This document shows, in pieces, positions 35,835 through 44,615 of a stretch of 64,000 nucleotides of DNA. The notes beneath the pieces are model-generated. The model ran no database searches. It was not told the origin of the DNA and saw only the letters and a program-made list of their open reading frames with translations. The DNA comes from Demetria terragena DSM 11295 (GTDB lineage Bacteria; Actinomycetota; Actinomycetes; Actinomycetales; Dermatophilaceae), in assembly GCF_000376825.1 (NCBI RefSeq), contig NZ_AQXW01000002.1, positions 140,492 to 204,491 on the forward strand, given 5' to 3'. The position numbers were made by a program, and so were the translations under genes. Position 1 is the stretch's first letter, and each line of letters begins with the position of its first letter.

Positions 35835-35846
35835 GCTCATTTGAGC
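35835..35846 (+). promoter_or_regulatory. Candidate SorC-type operator
   Basis: GCTCATTTGAGC is palindromic at 10 of 12 positions and sits 67 bp before the binding-protein start, between the regulator and the operon. TGCTCA/TGAGCA half-sites of this kind are typical for SorC-type polyol regulators (from memory). Confidence 0.5.
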
Positions 35847-35912
35847 ATACGGCCTGGCGGGTCCCTTGTGAACCGGTGTGAGAGCGCCATCGTGGCGTGA
35901 AGAGGAGGTCCT

Positions 35913-37265
35913 GTGCATAGGGCGAAATCAATGGTGGTGATGCCCGTTTCGGCGGCGTTGCTGTTGTCCGGCTGCGCTGGCTGGGGCGGTGGCGTCGGCG
36001 GAGGCGGCTCCAACACGATCAATGTGCTGATGGTCAACAACCCGCAGATGGTTGATCTGCAGAAGTTGGCGCCAGAGTTCACGAAGGAGACCGGGATCAA
36101 GGTCAACTTCACCGTCCTCCCGGAGAACGACCTGCGCGATAAAGCCAGCCAGGAGTTCTCGAGCCAGGCCGGTCAGTACGACGTGGCGACGCTGAGCAAC
36201 TTTGAGATTCCGATCTACGCCAAGAGTGGCTGGGTCGCACCAATGAACGCGTTCACCAAACGCGACAAAGAGTTCGACCAAGGCGACATCCTGGAGCCGA
36301 TGCGCAAGGCGCTGTCGGTTGACGGCGAGGTCTACGGCCAGCCTTTCTACGGCGAGTCCTCGTTCATGATGTATCGCAAGGACGTCTTCGCCGCCAAGGG
36401 CGTCACGATGCCCAAGAACCCCACGTGGACTCAAGTCGCCGATATCGCGAAGAAGGTCGACCGAGCCGAGCGCGGTATGCGCTCCATCTGTCTGCGCGGT
36501 CAGCCCGGATGGGGCCAGTTGTTTGCGCCGTTAACCACCGTGGTCAATACCTTCGGTGGCACCTGGTTCGACAAAGAGTGGAACGCCAAGGTCGACGACA
36601 AGGGCTTCACCGACGCCACCAAGTTCTATGTGGATCTCACCCGCAAGCATGGACCGGCTGGCGCACCTCAGGCCGGATTCACCGAGTGCCTCAACAACAT
36701 GACGCAGGGCAACGTGGCCATGTGGTACGACGCCACGTCGGCCGCAGGATCGCTCGAGGCGGCGAGCTCCCCGGTCAAGGGCAAGATCGGCTACGTGCCA
36801 GCGCCTGTGATGAAGACTGACAGCTCAGGCTGGCTCTTTGCCTGGGCGTGGGCCATCGAGCAGGCCAGCCCCAAGAAGTCGCAGGCCTGGAAGTTCGTCT
36901 CCTGGGCGAGTTCCAAGAAATACGAGAACCTGGTCGGCGAAGAACTCGGGTGGAGCAAAGTCCCCTCGGGCAAGCGCACCTCGACCTATGCCAACCCGCG
37001 CTACCTCAAGGAAGCCGGTGCCTTCTCGGCGGCGACGAGGAAGGCGATCGAGAGCGCGGATCCGAATAATCCAGGCGTCCAGCCCAGACCTGCGCCCGGG
37101 ATCCAGTTCGTCACCATCCCGGAGTTCCCCTCACTCGGGACACAGCTCAGTCAGGAGATCTCTTCGGCGATCGCCGGTCGTAAGACCGTGGACGAGGCCC
37201 TCGGCCTTGGTCAAGATCTCGCGAAAGACGTGGCAAAGCCCTATCAGGAGAGGGAAGGGAAATGA
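35913..37265 (+). CDS. ABC transporter substrate-binding lipoprotein (polyol/sugar, SBP family 1)
   Basis: 450 residues. A lipoprotein signal with lipobox LLLSGC puts the lipidated cysteine at residue 21. It is followed by a short Gly-rich linker and a family 1 sugar-binding fold (INVLMVNNPQMVDLQKLAPEF, YGQPFYGESSFMMYRKD, GWLFAWAWAIEQ). It captures the substrate outside the membrane for the two permeases. The GTG at 35913 has GAGGAGG 5 bases before it. The next gene overlaps by 4 bp (ATGA). Confidence 0.92.
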   Translation: MHRAKSMVVMPVSAALLLSGCAGWGGGVGGGGSNTINVLMVNNPQMVDLQKLAPEFTKETGIKVNFTVLPENDLRDKASQEFSSQAGQYDVATLSNFEIPIYAKSGWVAPMNAFTKRDKEFDQGDILEPMRKALSVDGEVYGQPFYGESSFMMYRKDVFAAKGVTMPKNPTWTQVADIAKKVDRAERGMRSICLRGQPGWGQLFAPLTTVVNTFGGTWFDKEWNAKVDDKGFTDATKFYVDLTRKHGPAGAPQAGFTECLNNMTQGNVAMWYDATSAAGSLEAASSPVKGKIGYVPAPVMKTDSSGWLFAWAWAIEQASPKKSQAWKFVSWASSKKYENLVGEELGWSKVPSGKRTSTYANPRYLKEAGAFSAATRKAIESADPNNPGVQPRPAPGIQFVTIPEFPSLGTQLSQEISSAIAGRKTVDEALGLGQDLAKDVAKPYQEREGK

Positions 37266-38203
37266 CCGCTGCCACTCAAGAAGAACGCACCGACACCGCC
37301 CCGTCGACGCCCAGCCCGGCGCTGAGCAAGGCTGGCCGGTGGGCTCGACGGGCGCCCCTGCTTCCGGCGCTCATCTTCCTCATCGTGGTCACCCAGTTGC
37401 CCTTCATCGGGACGCTCATCGTGTCCTTTATGGACTGGAACGCTTACTACCCCAACGATCGTGGCTTCGCCGGTTTCGGAAACTTCGTCACCGTCCTGAC
37501 CGACGTCAACGCCCGTAAGGCGATTTTCGTCACCGTCGTGTTGACCACGACCGTCGTGTTGACGTCACTGCTCTTGGGGCTAGGAATCGCGCTTCTCCTG
37601 GACCGCAAGTTCCGCGGGCGCGGTGTGGTCCGAACGCTCATGATCACGCCATTCCTGGTCGTCCCCGTGGCTGCGGCGCTGCTGTGGAAGCACGCGCTCT
37701 ACAACCCCGAGTACGGCCTCTTTAACGGCATGCTCACGATGATCTTCGGCGACAACGCTCCACAGCCGGACTGGATCACGAATAATCCGCTGATCGCGAT
37801 CGGCGCAGCGATTGTCTGGCAGTGGACTCCGTTCATGATGCTCATCTTGCTGGCCGGCCTGCAGAGCCGACCGCTAGATGTGGTGGAGGCCGCCCGGATC
37901 GACGGGGCGTCGCCGTGGCAGATCTTCACCCACATGACGCTCCCGCACCTGCGGCCGTACTTGGAGTTGTCCGGACTTCTCGGGGCGATTTACGTGGTGC
38001 AGAACTTCGACCATGTATTCACCATCACCTCAGGTGGGCTCGGCACGGCCAACCTGCCGTACTACATCTACCAAACGTTCTACACGGCGCTTGATTACGG
38101 CCGTGCGTCCGCTGCCGGAGTCGTCGTGGTGCTCGGCACCATCATCATCGCGACGTTCGCCTTGAGGACGGTCTTGAGCTTGTTCCAGGAGGAGTCGCGA
38201 TGA
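37262..38203 (+). CDS. ABC sugar-alcohol transporter permease (MalF type)
   Basis: 313 residues, six membrane segments. The cytoplasmic EAA loop that docks the ATPase is EAARIDGASPWQIFTHMTLP near residue 208. The N-terminal 30 residues are hydrophilic (TAATQEERTDTAPSTPSPAL). Together with the next gene it forms the heterodimeric channel. Overlaps its neighbours by 4 bp on both sides. Confidence 0.92.
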   Translation: MTAATQEERTDTAPSTPSPALSKAGRWARRAPLLPALIFLIVVTQLPFIGTLIVSFMDWNAYYPNDRGFAGFGNFVTVLTDVNARKAIFVTVVLTTTVVLTSLLLGLGIALLLDRKFRGRGVVRTLMITPFLVVPVAAALLWKHALYNPEYGLFNGMLTMIFGDNAPQPDWITNNPLIAIGAAIVWQWTPFMMLILLAGLQSRPLDVVEAARIDGASPWQIFTHMTLPHLRPYLELSGLLGAIYVVQNFDHVFTITSGGLGTANLPYYIYQTFYTALDYGRASAAGVVVVLGTIIIATFALRTVLSLFQEESR

Positions 38204-39060
38204 GCACCATGACGAGGGCCCGTAAGCCTGCAGCCCCATCGGAGGTCAAGAAGCCACGGTCGGGGATCTTCCTCACCCTGCTGGCCTGGTTCATCGGACT
38301 GGCCTTTGTGTTGCCTGTGGTGTGGATGGTCCTGACCTCCTTTCACAGCGAAGAGGACGCGGCCAGCAACCCGCCCGCCATCGTCGCGCCATTGAGCCTG
38401 GACGGGTTCAAGTCGTTCTTCGACTCCAACCCGTGGCCGCCGCTGTTGAACTCGATGACCGCGAGCGTGGTGTCGACGATCCTGGTGCTGATTCTGGCCC
38501 TGCCGGCGGCGTACGCCCTGTCAATTAAGCCGGTCGAGAAGTGGAGCGACGTCATGTTCTTCTTCTTGTCGACCAAGTTCCTCCCGATCGTGGCCGGTGT
38601 CCTCCCGATCTATCTCATTGCGCAGAACTTGCACATGCTGGACAACATCGGGTTCTTGATCATTCTGTACACCGGCATGAACCTGCCGATTGCGGTGTGG
38701 ATGTTGCGCTCATTCTTGGCTGAGGTCCCGGTCGAGATGCTGGAGGCCGCCCAGGTCGATGGGGCGAGTGTCACGCGTACGCTCCGCGAAATTGTCGCGC
38801 CGGTCATCATGCCGGGCATCGCGGCTGCTGCGCTGATCTGCTTCATCTTCTCGTGGAACGAGTTGCTGCTGGCCCGCGTGCTGACCAGCACGACGGCACA
38901 GACCGCGCCGGTCTTCTTGACTGGTTTTGTGACCAGTCAAGGACTCTTCCTGGCCAAGGTCTGCGCGGCCTCGCTGGTGGTGTCGCTGCCGGTTCTTGCG
39001 GCAGGATTCGCAGCACAGGACAAACTGGTCCAGGGTCTTTCGATGGGAGCTGTTCGCTGA
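38200..39060 (+). CDS. ABC sugar-alcohol transporter permease (MalG type)
   Basis: 286 residues, six membrane segments with the EAA loop EAAQVDGASVTRTLREIVAP near residue 182. It pairs with the preceding permease. The final TGA overlaps the ATG of the dehydrogenase gene. No ABC ATPase gene lies in this operon, so a shared ATPase of the MsiK kind encoded elsewhere probably powers uptake. Confidence 0.92.
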   Translation: MSTMTRARKPAAPSEVKKPRSGIFLTLLAWFIGLAFVLPVVWMVLTSFHSEEDAASNPPAIVAPLSLDGFKSFFDSNPWPPLLNSMTASVVSTILVLILALPAAYALSIKPVEKWSDVMFFFLSTKFLPIVAGVLPIYLIAQNLHMLDNIGFLIILYTGMNLPIAVWMLRSFLAEVPVEMLEAAQVDGASVTRTLREIVAPVIMPGIAAAALICFIFSWNELLLARVLTSTTAQTAPVFLTGFVTSQGLFLAKVCAASLVVSLPVLAAGFAAQDKLVQGLSMGAVR

Positions 39061-40550
39061 TGAATGCGCCGATTACCTTGTCTAACAAGGCGCTTGGTGA
39101 CTTGCCCGGGAACGTGCAACAGCCGGCATACGACCGCTCCGCGGTCACCGCGGGCATCGTGCATTTTGGCGTCGGCGGCTTCCATCGTGCCCACCAGGCG
39201 ATGTACGTCGATGCCCTGATGAACGAAGGCGAGGGCTTGGACTGGGGCATCGTCGGGGTAGGCGTGCTGCCCCACGACGAGCGCATCGTCGACACCCTGA
39301 ATGCTCAGGACGGGCTCTACACCTTGGTGCAGAAGTCTCCTGACGGGGCGCTCGAGGCGCGGGTGATCGGGAGCATCCAGCGCATGTTGCTCGCGCCTCG
39401 TGACCCGGAAGCCGTCCTGAACACGATGACTGACCCCGCTATCCGAATCGTGTCGCTCACGATTACCGAGGGCAGTTATCTGCTTAATCAGGCCACCGGC
39501 GAGTTCGACGGGGAGCACCCCTCGATCCAGGCTGAACTGCAGCCCGGTTCGACCCCGGCGACCGCATTTGGCTTCATCGTGGAGGCACTCCAACGGCGCC
39601 GTGCCGCGGGGACTGCGCCGTTCACCGTGATGTCCTGCGACAACCTGCCCGGTAACGGTGACGTCGCGCGCAAGACGATGACGGCGTATGCCCGCCTGAA
39701 GGACGCAGATCTGGCGGACTGGATGCTCGAGCACGTGGCCTTTCCCAATGGCATGGTCGACCGCATCACACCGGTCACCACACCGCAGGACATCGAGAAG
39801 ACAGCCGAGTTGGGTGTGACTGATGGGTGGCCGGTGGTGTGTGAGCCGTTCACCCAGTGGGTGTTGGAGGATCACTTCACCTCAGGGCGGCCCGCATTCG
39901 AACGGGTCGGCGTCCAGGTCGTCGACGATGTTGTGCCCTATGAGTTGATGAAACTTCGACTGCTGAACGCCAGCCACCAGGCGCTGTGCTACTTGGGGTA
40001 TCTGGCGGGCTACCGGTATGCCCACGAGGTGTGCCAAGACGAGCTGTTCGTGGAGTTCCTGGGGGGCTACATGCGGGGCGAGGGCGTACCGACCCTGCCT
40101 GAGGTCCCGGGAGTGGACCTCGACGCCTACGCGACGACCTTGGTTGAGAGGTTCGCCAACCCTCAGGTCAGGGACACGCTGGCCCGGTTGTGCGCTGAGA
40201 GTTCCGACCGCATTCCGAAGTGGCTCGTACCGGTGATTCGGGAGAACCTGGATCAAGGGCGAGTTCCGGAACGCTCGGCGCTCGTGGTCGCGGCGTGGGC
40301 TCGGTATGCCGAGGGTGTCGACGAGGCGGGGGAGTCGATTGACATCGTGGATCACCGCAAGGATGCCGTGATGGCGGCCGCGGCAGCTCGCGGCGACGAT
40401 CCGCTGTCGTTCCTGCGGGACACCACGTTGTTCGGCGACCTGGCCGATCGTCCCGAGTTCACCGCGGCCTATCTGCGCCACCTCGACTCACTGCATGAGC
40501 ACGGGGCACGGGCTACGACCGAACGGGTTGTCGCGACTCTGCGAGACTGA
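39060..40550 (+). CDS. mtlD: Mannitol/D-arabitol dehydrogenase (long-chain MDR-like polyol dehydrogenase)
   Basis: 496 residues from ATG 39060, which overlaps the permease stop (TGATG); a longer open frame starting inside the permease is rejected. NAD-binding GIVHFGVGGFHRAHQAMY is near residue 35, and the catalytic K-x4-N-x2-H motif is KLRLLNASHQ at Lys298. The enzyme oxidises D-mannitol to fructose or D-arabitol to xylulose. A xylulokinase gene directly downstream favours D-arabitol or both; fructose-specific genes are absent here. Confidence 0.92.
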   Translation: MNAPITLSNKALGDLPGNVQQPAYDRSAVTAGIVHFGVGGFHRAHQAMYVDALMNEGEGLDWGIVGVGVLPHDERIVDTLNAQDGLYTLVQKSPDGALEARVIGSIQRMLLAPRDPEAVLNTMTDPAIRIVSLTITEGSYLLNQATGEFDGEHPSIQAELQPGSTPATAFGFIVEALQRRRAAGTAPFTVMSCDNLPGNGDVARKTMTAYARLKDADLADWMLEHVAFPNGMVDRITPVTTPQDIEKTAELGVTDGWPVVCEPFTQWVLEDHFTSGRPAFERVGVQVVDDVVPYELMKLRLLNASHQALCYLGYLAGYRYAHEVCQDELFVEFLGGYMRGEGVPTLPEVPGVDLDAYATTLVERFANPQVRDTLARLCAESSDRIPKWLVPVIRENLDQGRVPERSALVVAAWARYAEGVDEAGESIDIVDHRKDAVMAAAAARGDDPLSFLRDTTLFGDLADRPEFTAAYLRHLDSLHEHGARATTERVVATLRD

Positions 40551-40588
40551 CGCTGAACTGTGGTCGTGCCGATGAGAGGCCGGGTGTG

Positions 40589-41989
40589 ATGGGTCGAATG
40601 GTTGCTGGAGTCGATTCGTCGACCCAGTCCTGCAAAGTTGTGGTGTGTGACGCCGAGACCGGCACGGTGCTTCGCGAAGGGCGAGCTGCCCACCCGGACG
40701 GTACGGCGATCGATGCTGGTCGGTGGTGGGAGGCGTACCAGTTGGCCACCGCTGATGGCCTCCTCGACGGCGTCGAAGCAATCTCGGTTGCTGGCCAGCA
40801 ACACGGCATGGTCACTCTCGACGATGACGACGAGTTGGTGCGCGATGCGCTGCTCTGGAACGACACCCGGTCAGCAGACGCCGCAACGGATCTGATTGAC
40901 GAGTTCGGTGGTGCTTCGTTCTGGGCCGGAGCGGTGGGATTGATTCCGGTGGCAAGTTTCACCGTGAGCAAGGTGCGGTGGCTCGCCGAGCATGAGCCCA
41001 AGAATGCCGAAAAGGTACGCACCGTCGTTCTGCCCCACGACTGGCTCACTGGTCGAATCCTTCAGGAAGGCAACGGTTTTCAGCGCTGGACCACAGACCG
41101 CGGAGACGCTTCGGGAACCGGCTACTGGTCAGCGCGCGAAGGTGAATATCGCCCGGAGATCGTGCGCGCGGCGTTCGGTCGGGAACTGAACCTTCCCGAA
41201 GTCTTGGGGCCAAGCGAACGCGCTGGGCAGACTAGCGACGGCCGGATCGTGGCGGCAGGCACGGGCGACAATATGGGCGCTGCGCTGGGGCTCGGACTTC
41301 GTCCTGGCGACGTAGTTCTGTCCCTGGGCACGAGCGGAACCGTGTTCGCCGACCACGACGAGTCGGTGGCCGATGAGCGCGGCTATGTCGCGGGTTTTGC
41401 GAGTGCGAGCGGGGGACACCTGCCCTTGGTCTGCACCTTGAATGCCGCACGGGTGCTGACGGCGGGCGCCTCGATGCTTGGCACCGATCTCGCGGGTCTG
41501 GACGAACTCGCGATGCGGGCTGAGCCGGGGGCGGGTGGTCTGACGATGCTGCCGTACCTCGACGGGGAGCGGACGCCGAACCTGCCGGGCGCTACAGGCC
41601 TGCTGGGCGGCATCACCCGAACCAATGCCACCCCAGAGAATGTGGCCAGGGCCTGTGTCGAAGGCATGCTGTGCAACCTGGAATTCAGCGCGGCCGGCCT
41701 TGCGGCACAAGGGATTTCCATCGACCGAGTCCTCCTTATCGGGGGAGCGTCCAAGTCCCAAGCCGTGCGCGCACTGGCCTCAACCATCTTCGATGCGCCG
41801 GTGGTCATCCCGGCCTCCGCCGAGTACGTCGGCCTGGGCGCCGCCCGCCAGGCTGCGTGGGCGCTGACCGGCGAGTACCCGGACTGGAAGATCGCGGTTG
41901 ACGACGAACTTGCACCAGGCGACGGTGCTGCGGGCAGGCGGGTCCGCGAGCAGTACGCCGCACTCGGCGCGCGCGTCGAGTGGGCTTAG
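40589..41989 (+). CDS. xylB: Xylulokinase (FGGY family)
   Basis: 466 residues. The N-terminal phosphate-binding DSSTQSCKVVV, ISVAGQQHGMV, LWNDTRS, and the second-domain signature VLSLGTSGTVFAD and VLLIGGASKSQAVRALAS are those of xylulokinases. It phosphorylates D-xylulose to xylulose 5-phosphate for the pentose phosphate pathway. ATG 40589 has GAGAGG about 10 bases upstream; a GTG one codon earlier is possible. It lies 38 bp after the dehydrogenase gene and overlaps the opposite DUF952 gene by 4 bp at the end. Confidence 0.92.
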   Translation: MGRMVAGVDSSTQSCKVVVCDAETGTVLREGRAAHPDGTAIDAGRWWEAYQLATADGLLDGVEAISVAGQQHGMVTLDDDDELVRDALLWNDTRSADAATDLIDEFGGASFWAGAVGLIPVASFTVSKVRWLAEHEPKNAEKVRTVVLPHDWLTGRILQEGNGFQRWTTDRGDASGTGYWSAREGEYRPEIVRAAFGRELNLPEVLGPSERAGQTSDGRIVAAGTGDNMGAALGLGLRPGDVVLSLGTSGTVFADHDESVADERGYVAGFASASGGHLPLVCTLNAARVLTAGASMLGTDLAGLDELAMRAEPGAGGLTMLPYLDGERTPNLPGATGLLGGITRTNATPENVARACVEGMLCNLEFSAAGLAAQGISIDRVLLIGGASKSQAVRALASTIFDAPVVIPASAEYVGLGAARQAAWALTGEYPDWKIAVDDELAPGDGAAGRRVREQYAALGARVEWA

Positions 41990-42336
41990 TGGTCTTCGCG
42001 GAGTGCTTCCGCGTCGCCCGACAACACCCGCACCTCACGCACCGCGGCCACAGGTAGGGGTGCGTAGAGGTGTGGGAACTCCTCACCGGTCTGCGGATTG
42101 CCGACCTCGACCACGACGTCGGCCTCGATCTGCTCGGCATCGATGGTGAGCAACACGAGTTCCTCGACGTCGCCGTAGAACGCGGCGCGGACCTGGGGCC
42201 ACTGATGCTCATAGGACAGGTGCATGAAGCCCACCTGCGTCAAGGTTGCCCCGCGCGTGGAGATCTCATAGACGCCTCGGCGCTGGGCCTCCTCCCAGTC
42301 GCTGGGCAGGGCGAGGTGGAAAAGCGGAGTGCTCAT
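41986..42336 (-). CDS. DUF952 family protein
   Basis: 116 residues from ATG 42336 (MSTPLFHLALPSDWEEAQ); 12 bases of open frame precede it. The family pattern is clear: YEISTRGATLTQVGFMHLS, FYGDVEELVLLTIDAEQI, then FPHLYAPLPVAAV. It resembles a fold related to ADP-ribosyltransferase-like or RES-like small domains by size only; no function is established. It is divergent from the MFS gene and tail-to-tail with xylulokinase. Confidence 0.85.
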   Translation of the reverse strand: MSTPLFHLALPSDWEEAQRRGVYEISTRGATLTQVGFMHLSYEHQWPQVRAAFYGDVEELVLLTIDAEQIEADVVVEVGNPQTGEEFPHLYAPLPVAAVREVRVLSGDAEALREDH

Positions 42337-42445
42337 GGAGGCAGCCAATCACGGCCAGGCTTCGGGAACACCTCGCACGAGATCAGGTGACGAAAGTCTC
42401 CGCCGGCGGGCGATATTTCCTTCGACTAAGAACATTTCGATATGG

Positions 42446-42451
42446 AATAAT
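42446..42451 (+). promoter_or_regulatory. -10 box of MFS gene at 42459 (probably leaderless)
   Basis: AATAAT, one mismatch from TATAAT, ends 7 nt before the ATG at 42459, inside a distinctly A+T-rich stretch. No Shine-Dalgarno sequence is present. Confidence 0.45.
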
Positions 42452-42458
42452 AACGTCC

Positions 42459-43664
42459 ATGTCCCTCGCCCCCTACCGTCGCGTCTTTTCCTACCCGCGG
42501 GCCCGCCAGATGTTGCTGCTGGGCTTGCTCCTGAGAGTGCCGATCTTCAGCACGGGCGTGCTGCTGATGTTGCACGTCACCGACCATTTGGGACGGTCCT
42601 GGACTGAGGCAGGGGTCGTGTCGGCATTAGCGACCTTGGCTATCGCGATCAGCGGGCCGTGGCGTGGGCGGTTGCTCGACACCTATGGTCTGCGGCGGGT
42701 GCTGATCCCCTCGATTGTCATCACGGGGACGACCTGGGCGATTGCGCCCTTCGTGGGTTATTGGCCGCTGCTGATCATGGTCGGCGTCGCCGGGCTGTTC
42801 GTCGTGCCGATCTTCTCTATCGCCCGCCAGGGTGTGATCGCGGCCGTGCCGAGCGGGGACCGGCGCACGGCACTGTCGGCGGACAGCGTCACGGTCGAGC
42901 TCGCCTATATGTCCGGCCCGGCGCTGGCGTTGCTTATCTCCACCCAGATCGGGACGGCGTGGACGCTACTGATGGTGCAGATGCTGGCGCTCCTGGGCAG
43001 TGTGACGTTGTGGATTCTCAATCCGCCACTGCGTGAAGAAGGGGACCAACAGGCTGGCCCGGTGGATGCGCCGGCCGCCTCAGTTGCGCGTTCGTCGTGG
43101 TTGGGCCCGCGATTCGTGGTGCTTTGTCTTGCGGCCGCCGCGACCACGATCGTTCTGGTCGGCAGCGAGGTTGCCGTTGTCGCCGCGGTCAAGGACTGGG
43201 GTGATGAGGGCCAATTGGGCGTGATCTTCGCGGCGTGGGGCCTTGGTTCGATTCTCGGCGGGGTGACCTATGGGGCGCTGTCTCGTGGATTCTCGCCGTT
43301 CTTGTTGTTGGCGGCGCTGGCGGTGACCTCGGTGCCTATGGCGTGGGCTTCCTCGGCCGGCGCAGTTGCTGTTCTCGGGCTGATTGCTGGCGTGTTCTGT
43401 GCGCCCACTGTCACGGCCTCGGTTGAAGCGGTCAGTCGTGCGGTCCCGGCGCTCGCGCGAGGCGAAGCGATGGGGTGGCATGGCTCGTCCATGACGATGG
43501 GTTCCGCCATTGCTGCTCCGCTCGCGGGGGTCGCGATCGATCACGGGGGTTACCAGGTTGCGATTCTGGTGGTCTGCGCGGTGGGTCTGGCAATTGCACT
43601 GGGTGGTGGCAGCGTGATGCTGCGTGAGCGTCGGCGGGCCCAGCGCCTCGCGCTGGCTGCCTAG
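42459..43664 (+). CDS. MFS transporter
   Basis: 401 residues and about 12 hydrophobic segments. The loop 2-3 motif is weak but recognisable (GRLLDTYGLRRVLIP), and a cytoplasmic loop near residue 200 is charged and Ala-rich (EEGDQQAGPVDAPAASVARS). General MFS fold; the substrate is unknown. ATG 42459 (MSLAPYRRVFSYPRARQM) is supported by the promoter spacing; the open frame upstream to 42246 is antisense to DUF952 and not believed. Confidence 0.85.
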   Translation: MSLAPYRRVFSYPRARQMLLLGLLLRVPIFSTGVLLMLHVTDHLGRSWTEAGVVSALATLAIAISGPWRGRLLDTYGLRRVLIPSIVITGTTWAIAPFVGYWPLLIMVGVAGLFVVPIFSIARQGVIAAVPSGDRRTALSADSVTVELAYMSGPALALLISTQIGTAWTLLMVQMLALLGSVTLWILNPPLREEGDQQAGPVDAPAASVARSSWLGPRFVVLCLAAAATTIVLVGSEVAVVAAVKDWGDEGQLGVIFAAWGLGSILGGVTYGALSRGFSPFLLLAALAVTSVPMAWASSAGAVAVLGLIAGVFCAPTVTASVEAVSRAVPALARGEAMGWHGSSMTMGSAIAAPLAGVAIDHGGYQVAILVVCAVGLAIALGGGSVMLRERRRAQRLALAA

Positions 43665-43681
43665 ACTTCCGGCGTACCGAT

Positions 43682-43710
43682 TTCGACGTGTGTCGACCCG
43701 GTGCTAAGGT
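43682..43710 (+). promoter_or_regulatory. Candidate promoter of the infC operon
   Basis: TTCGAC (43682-43687) and TAAGGT (43705-43710) are 17 bp apart. Transcription from here would give a leader of about 210 nt before infC, enough for a regulatory structure. The -35 match is weak. Confidence 0.4.
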
Positions 43711-43846
43711 TGGGCCACCGATCCGTGCACCGCACTGTTCACGGATGTGCAAGAGAAGCCCCGCTTCCACCCGCGTTGACCACTGGTCGCCGGGTCCCGG
43801 TGAAGGATTGTGAGCCCGTCAGGGCAACACAGTCCATTGCACCTTT

Positions 43847-43881
43847 GAGGCTCCTCGCGCACTCCAGCGGCGGGGAGCCTT
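43847..43881 (+). promoter_or_regulatory. Leader hairpin upstream of infC
   Basis: AGGCTCC (43848-43854) pairs with GGAGCCT (43874-43880), and the stem extends inward by four more pairs (one G-T). It ends 45 bases before the infC start and could act as an attenuator or translational switch for the infC-rpmI-rplT operon, as leaders do in other bacteria. It does not look like the known Firmicutes L20 leader at the sequence level. Confidence 0.5.
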
Positions 43882-43925
43882 CCTCGTTGTTGGACAGCAA
43901 TTTCAGCAACTCAGAAGGAGCAGAC

Positions 43926-44513
43926 ATCAGCGCTGAGACCCGCATCAATGAGCGCATCCGGGTTCCGGAAGTGCGGCTCGTTGGCCCCAACGGCGAACAG
44001 GTCGGCATCGTCCGCGTCGAGGACGCATTGCGACTAGCCGCCGAGGCAGATCTGGATCTGGTCGAGGTGGCACCGATGGCTAAGCCACCGGTGGCCAAGC
44101 TCATGGACTTTGGCAAGTTCAAATATGAAGCTGCCATGAAGGCCCGTGAGGCTCGTAAGAACCAGGTCAACACGGTCATCAAAGAGATCAAACTCCGGCC
44201 AAAGATCGATCCGCACGACTACGGCACCAAGAAGGGCCACGTCGAGCGCTTCCTCAAGGCCGGTGACAAGGTCAAAGTGACCATCATGTTCCGCGGACGC
44301 GAGCAGTCCCGCCCAGAGTTGGGCTTCCGACTGCTGCAGCGCCTCGCAGAGGACGTTGAGGCACTGGGCTTTGTCGAGAGCAAGCCCAAGCAGGATGGCC
44401 GCAACATGATCATGGTGCTTGGCCCGACGCGGAAGAAGTCCGAGGCTCGCGCCGAGGGTCGCCGCAAGCGTGAAGCTGAGGCGCAGGCTGCGCAACCGCA
44501 GTCAGCCGACTGA
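43926..44513 (+). CDS. infC: Translation initiation factor IF-3, ATC start codon
   Basis: 195 residues starting at ATC 43926 ([20 protein letters not shown]). AGAAGGAG lies 5 bases upstream, and no ATG or GTG exists at this place. Rare AUU/AUC starts are a known infC hallmark because IF-3 discriminates against them and so represses its own synthesis. Both IF-3 domains are complete ([20 protein letters not shown], then [18 protein letters not shown]). A Lys/Arg/Glu/Ala/Gln-rich tail follows. A longer frame opening at 43701 lies in the leader and is rejected. First gene of the infC-rpmI-rplT operon. Confidence 0.93.
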   Translation: MSAETRINERIRVPEVRLVGPNGEQVGIVRVEDALRLAAEADLDLVEVAPMAKPPVAKLMDFGKFKYEAAMKAREARKNQVNTVIKEIKLRPKIDPHDYGTKKGHVERFLKAGDKVKVTIMFRGREQSRPELGFRLLQRLAEDVEALGFVESKPKQDGRNMIMVLGPTRKKSEARAEGRRKREAEAQAAQPQSAD

Positions 44514-44521
44514 CCAACGCG

Positions 44522-44593
44522 CGGGACGATAGTCGCGTCCCCGACGAACTTGCCGCGATGAGCGGCACCCACGTTCGATGTGTCACCACATCG
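44522..44593 (+). promoter_or_regulatory. Two hairpins between infC and rpmI
   Basis: GGGACG and CGTCCC near 44523-44540 form a 6-bp stem. CGATGTG (44576-44582) pairs perfectly with CACATCG (44587-44593) over a 4-base loop, ending just before the rpmI ribosome-binding site. They may adjust translation or stability of the ribosomal protein genes. Confidence 0.4.
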
Positions 44594-44615
44594 AGGATGA
44601 GAAGGAGATCGGCAG

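Noticed and set aside
43701..43925. N-terminal extension of infC by 75 codons from an upstream start
   Set aside because: Conserved IF-3 sequence begins at the ATC; the upstream part is low in protein character and holds a hairpin and a perfect ribosome-binding site for the ATC.
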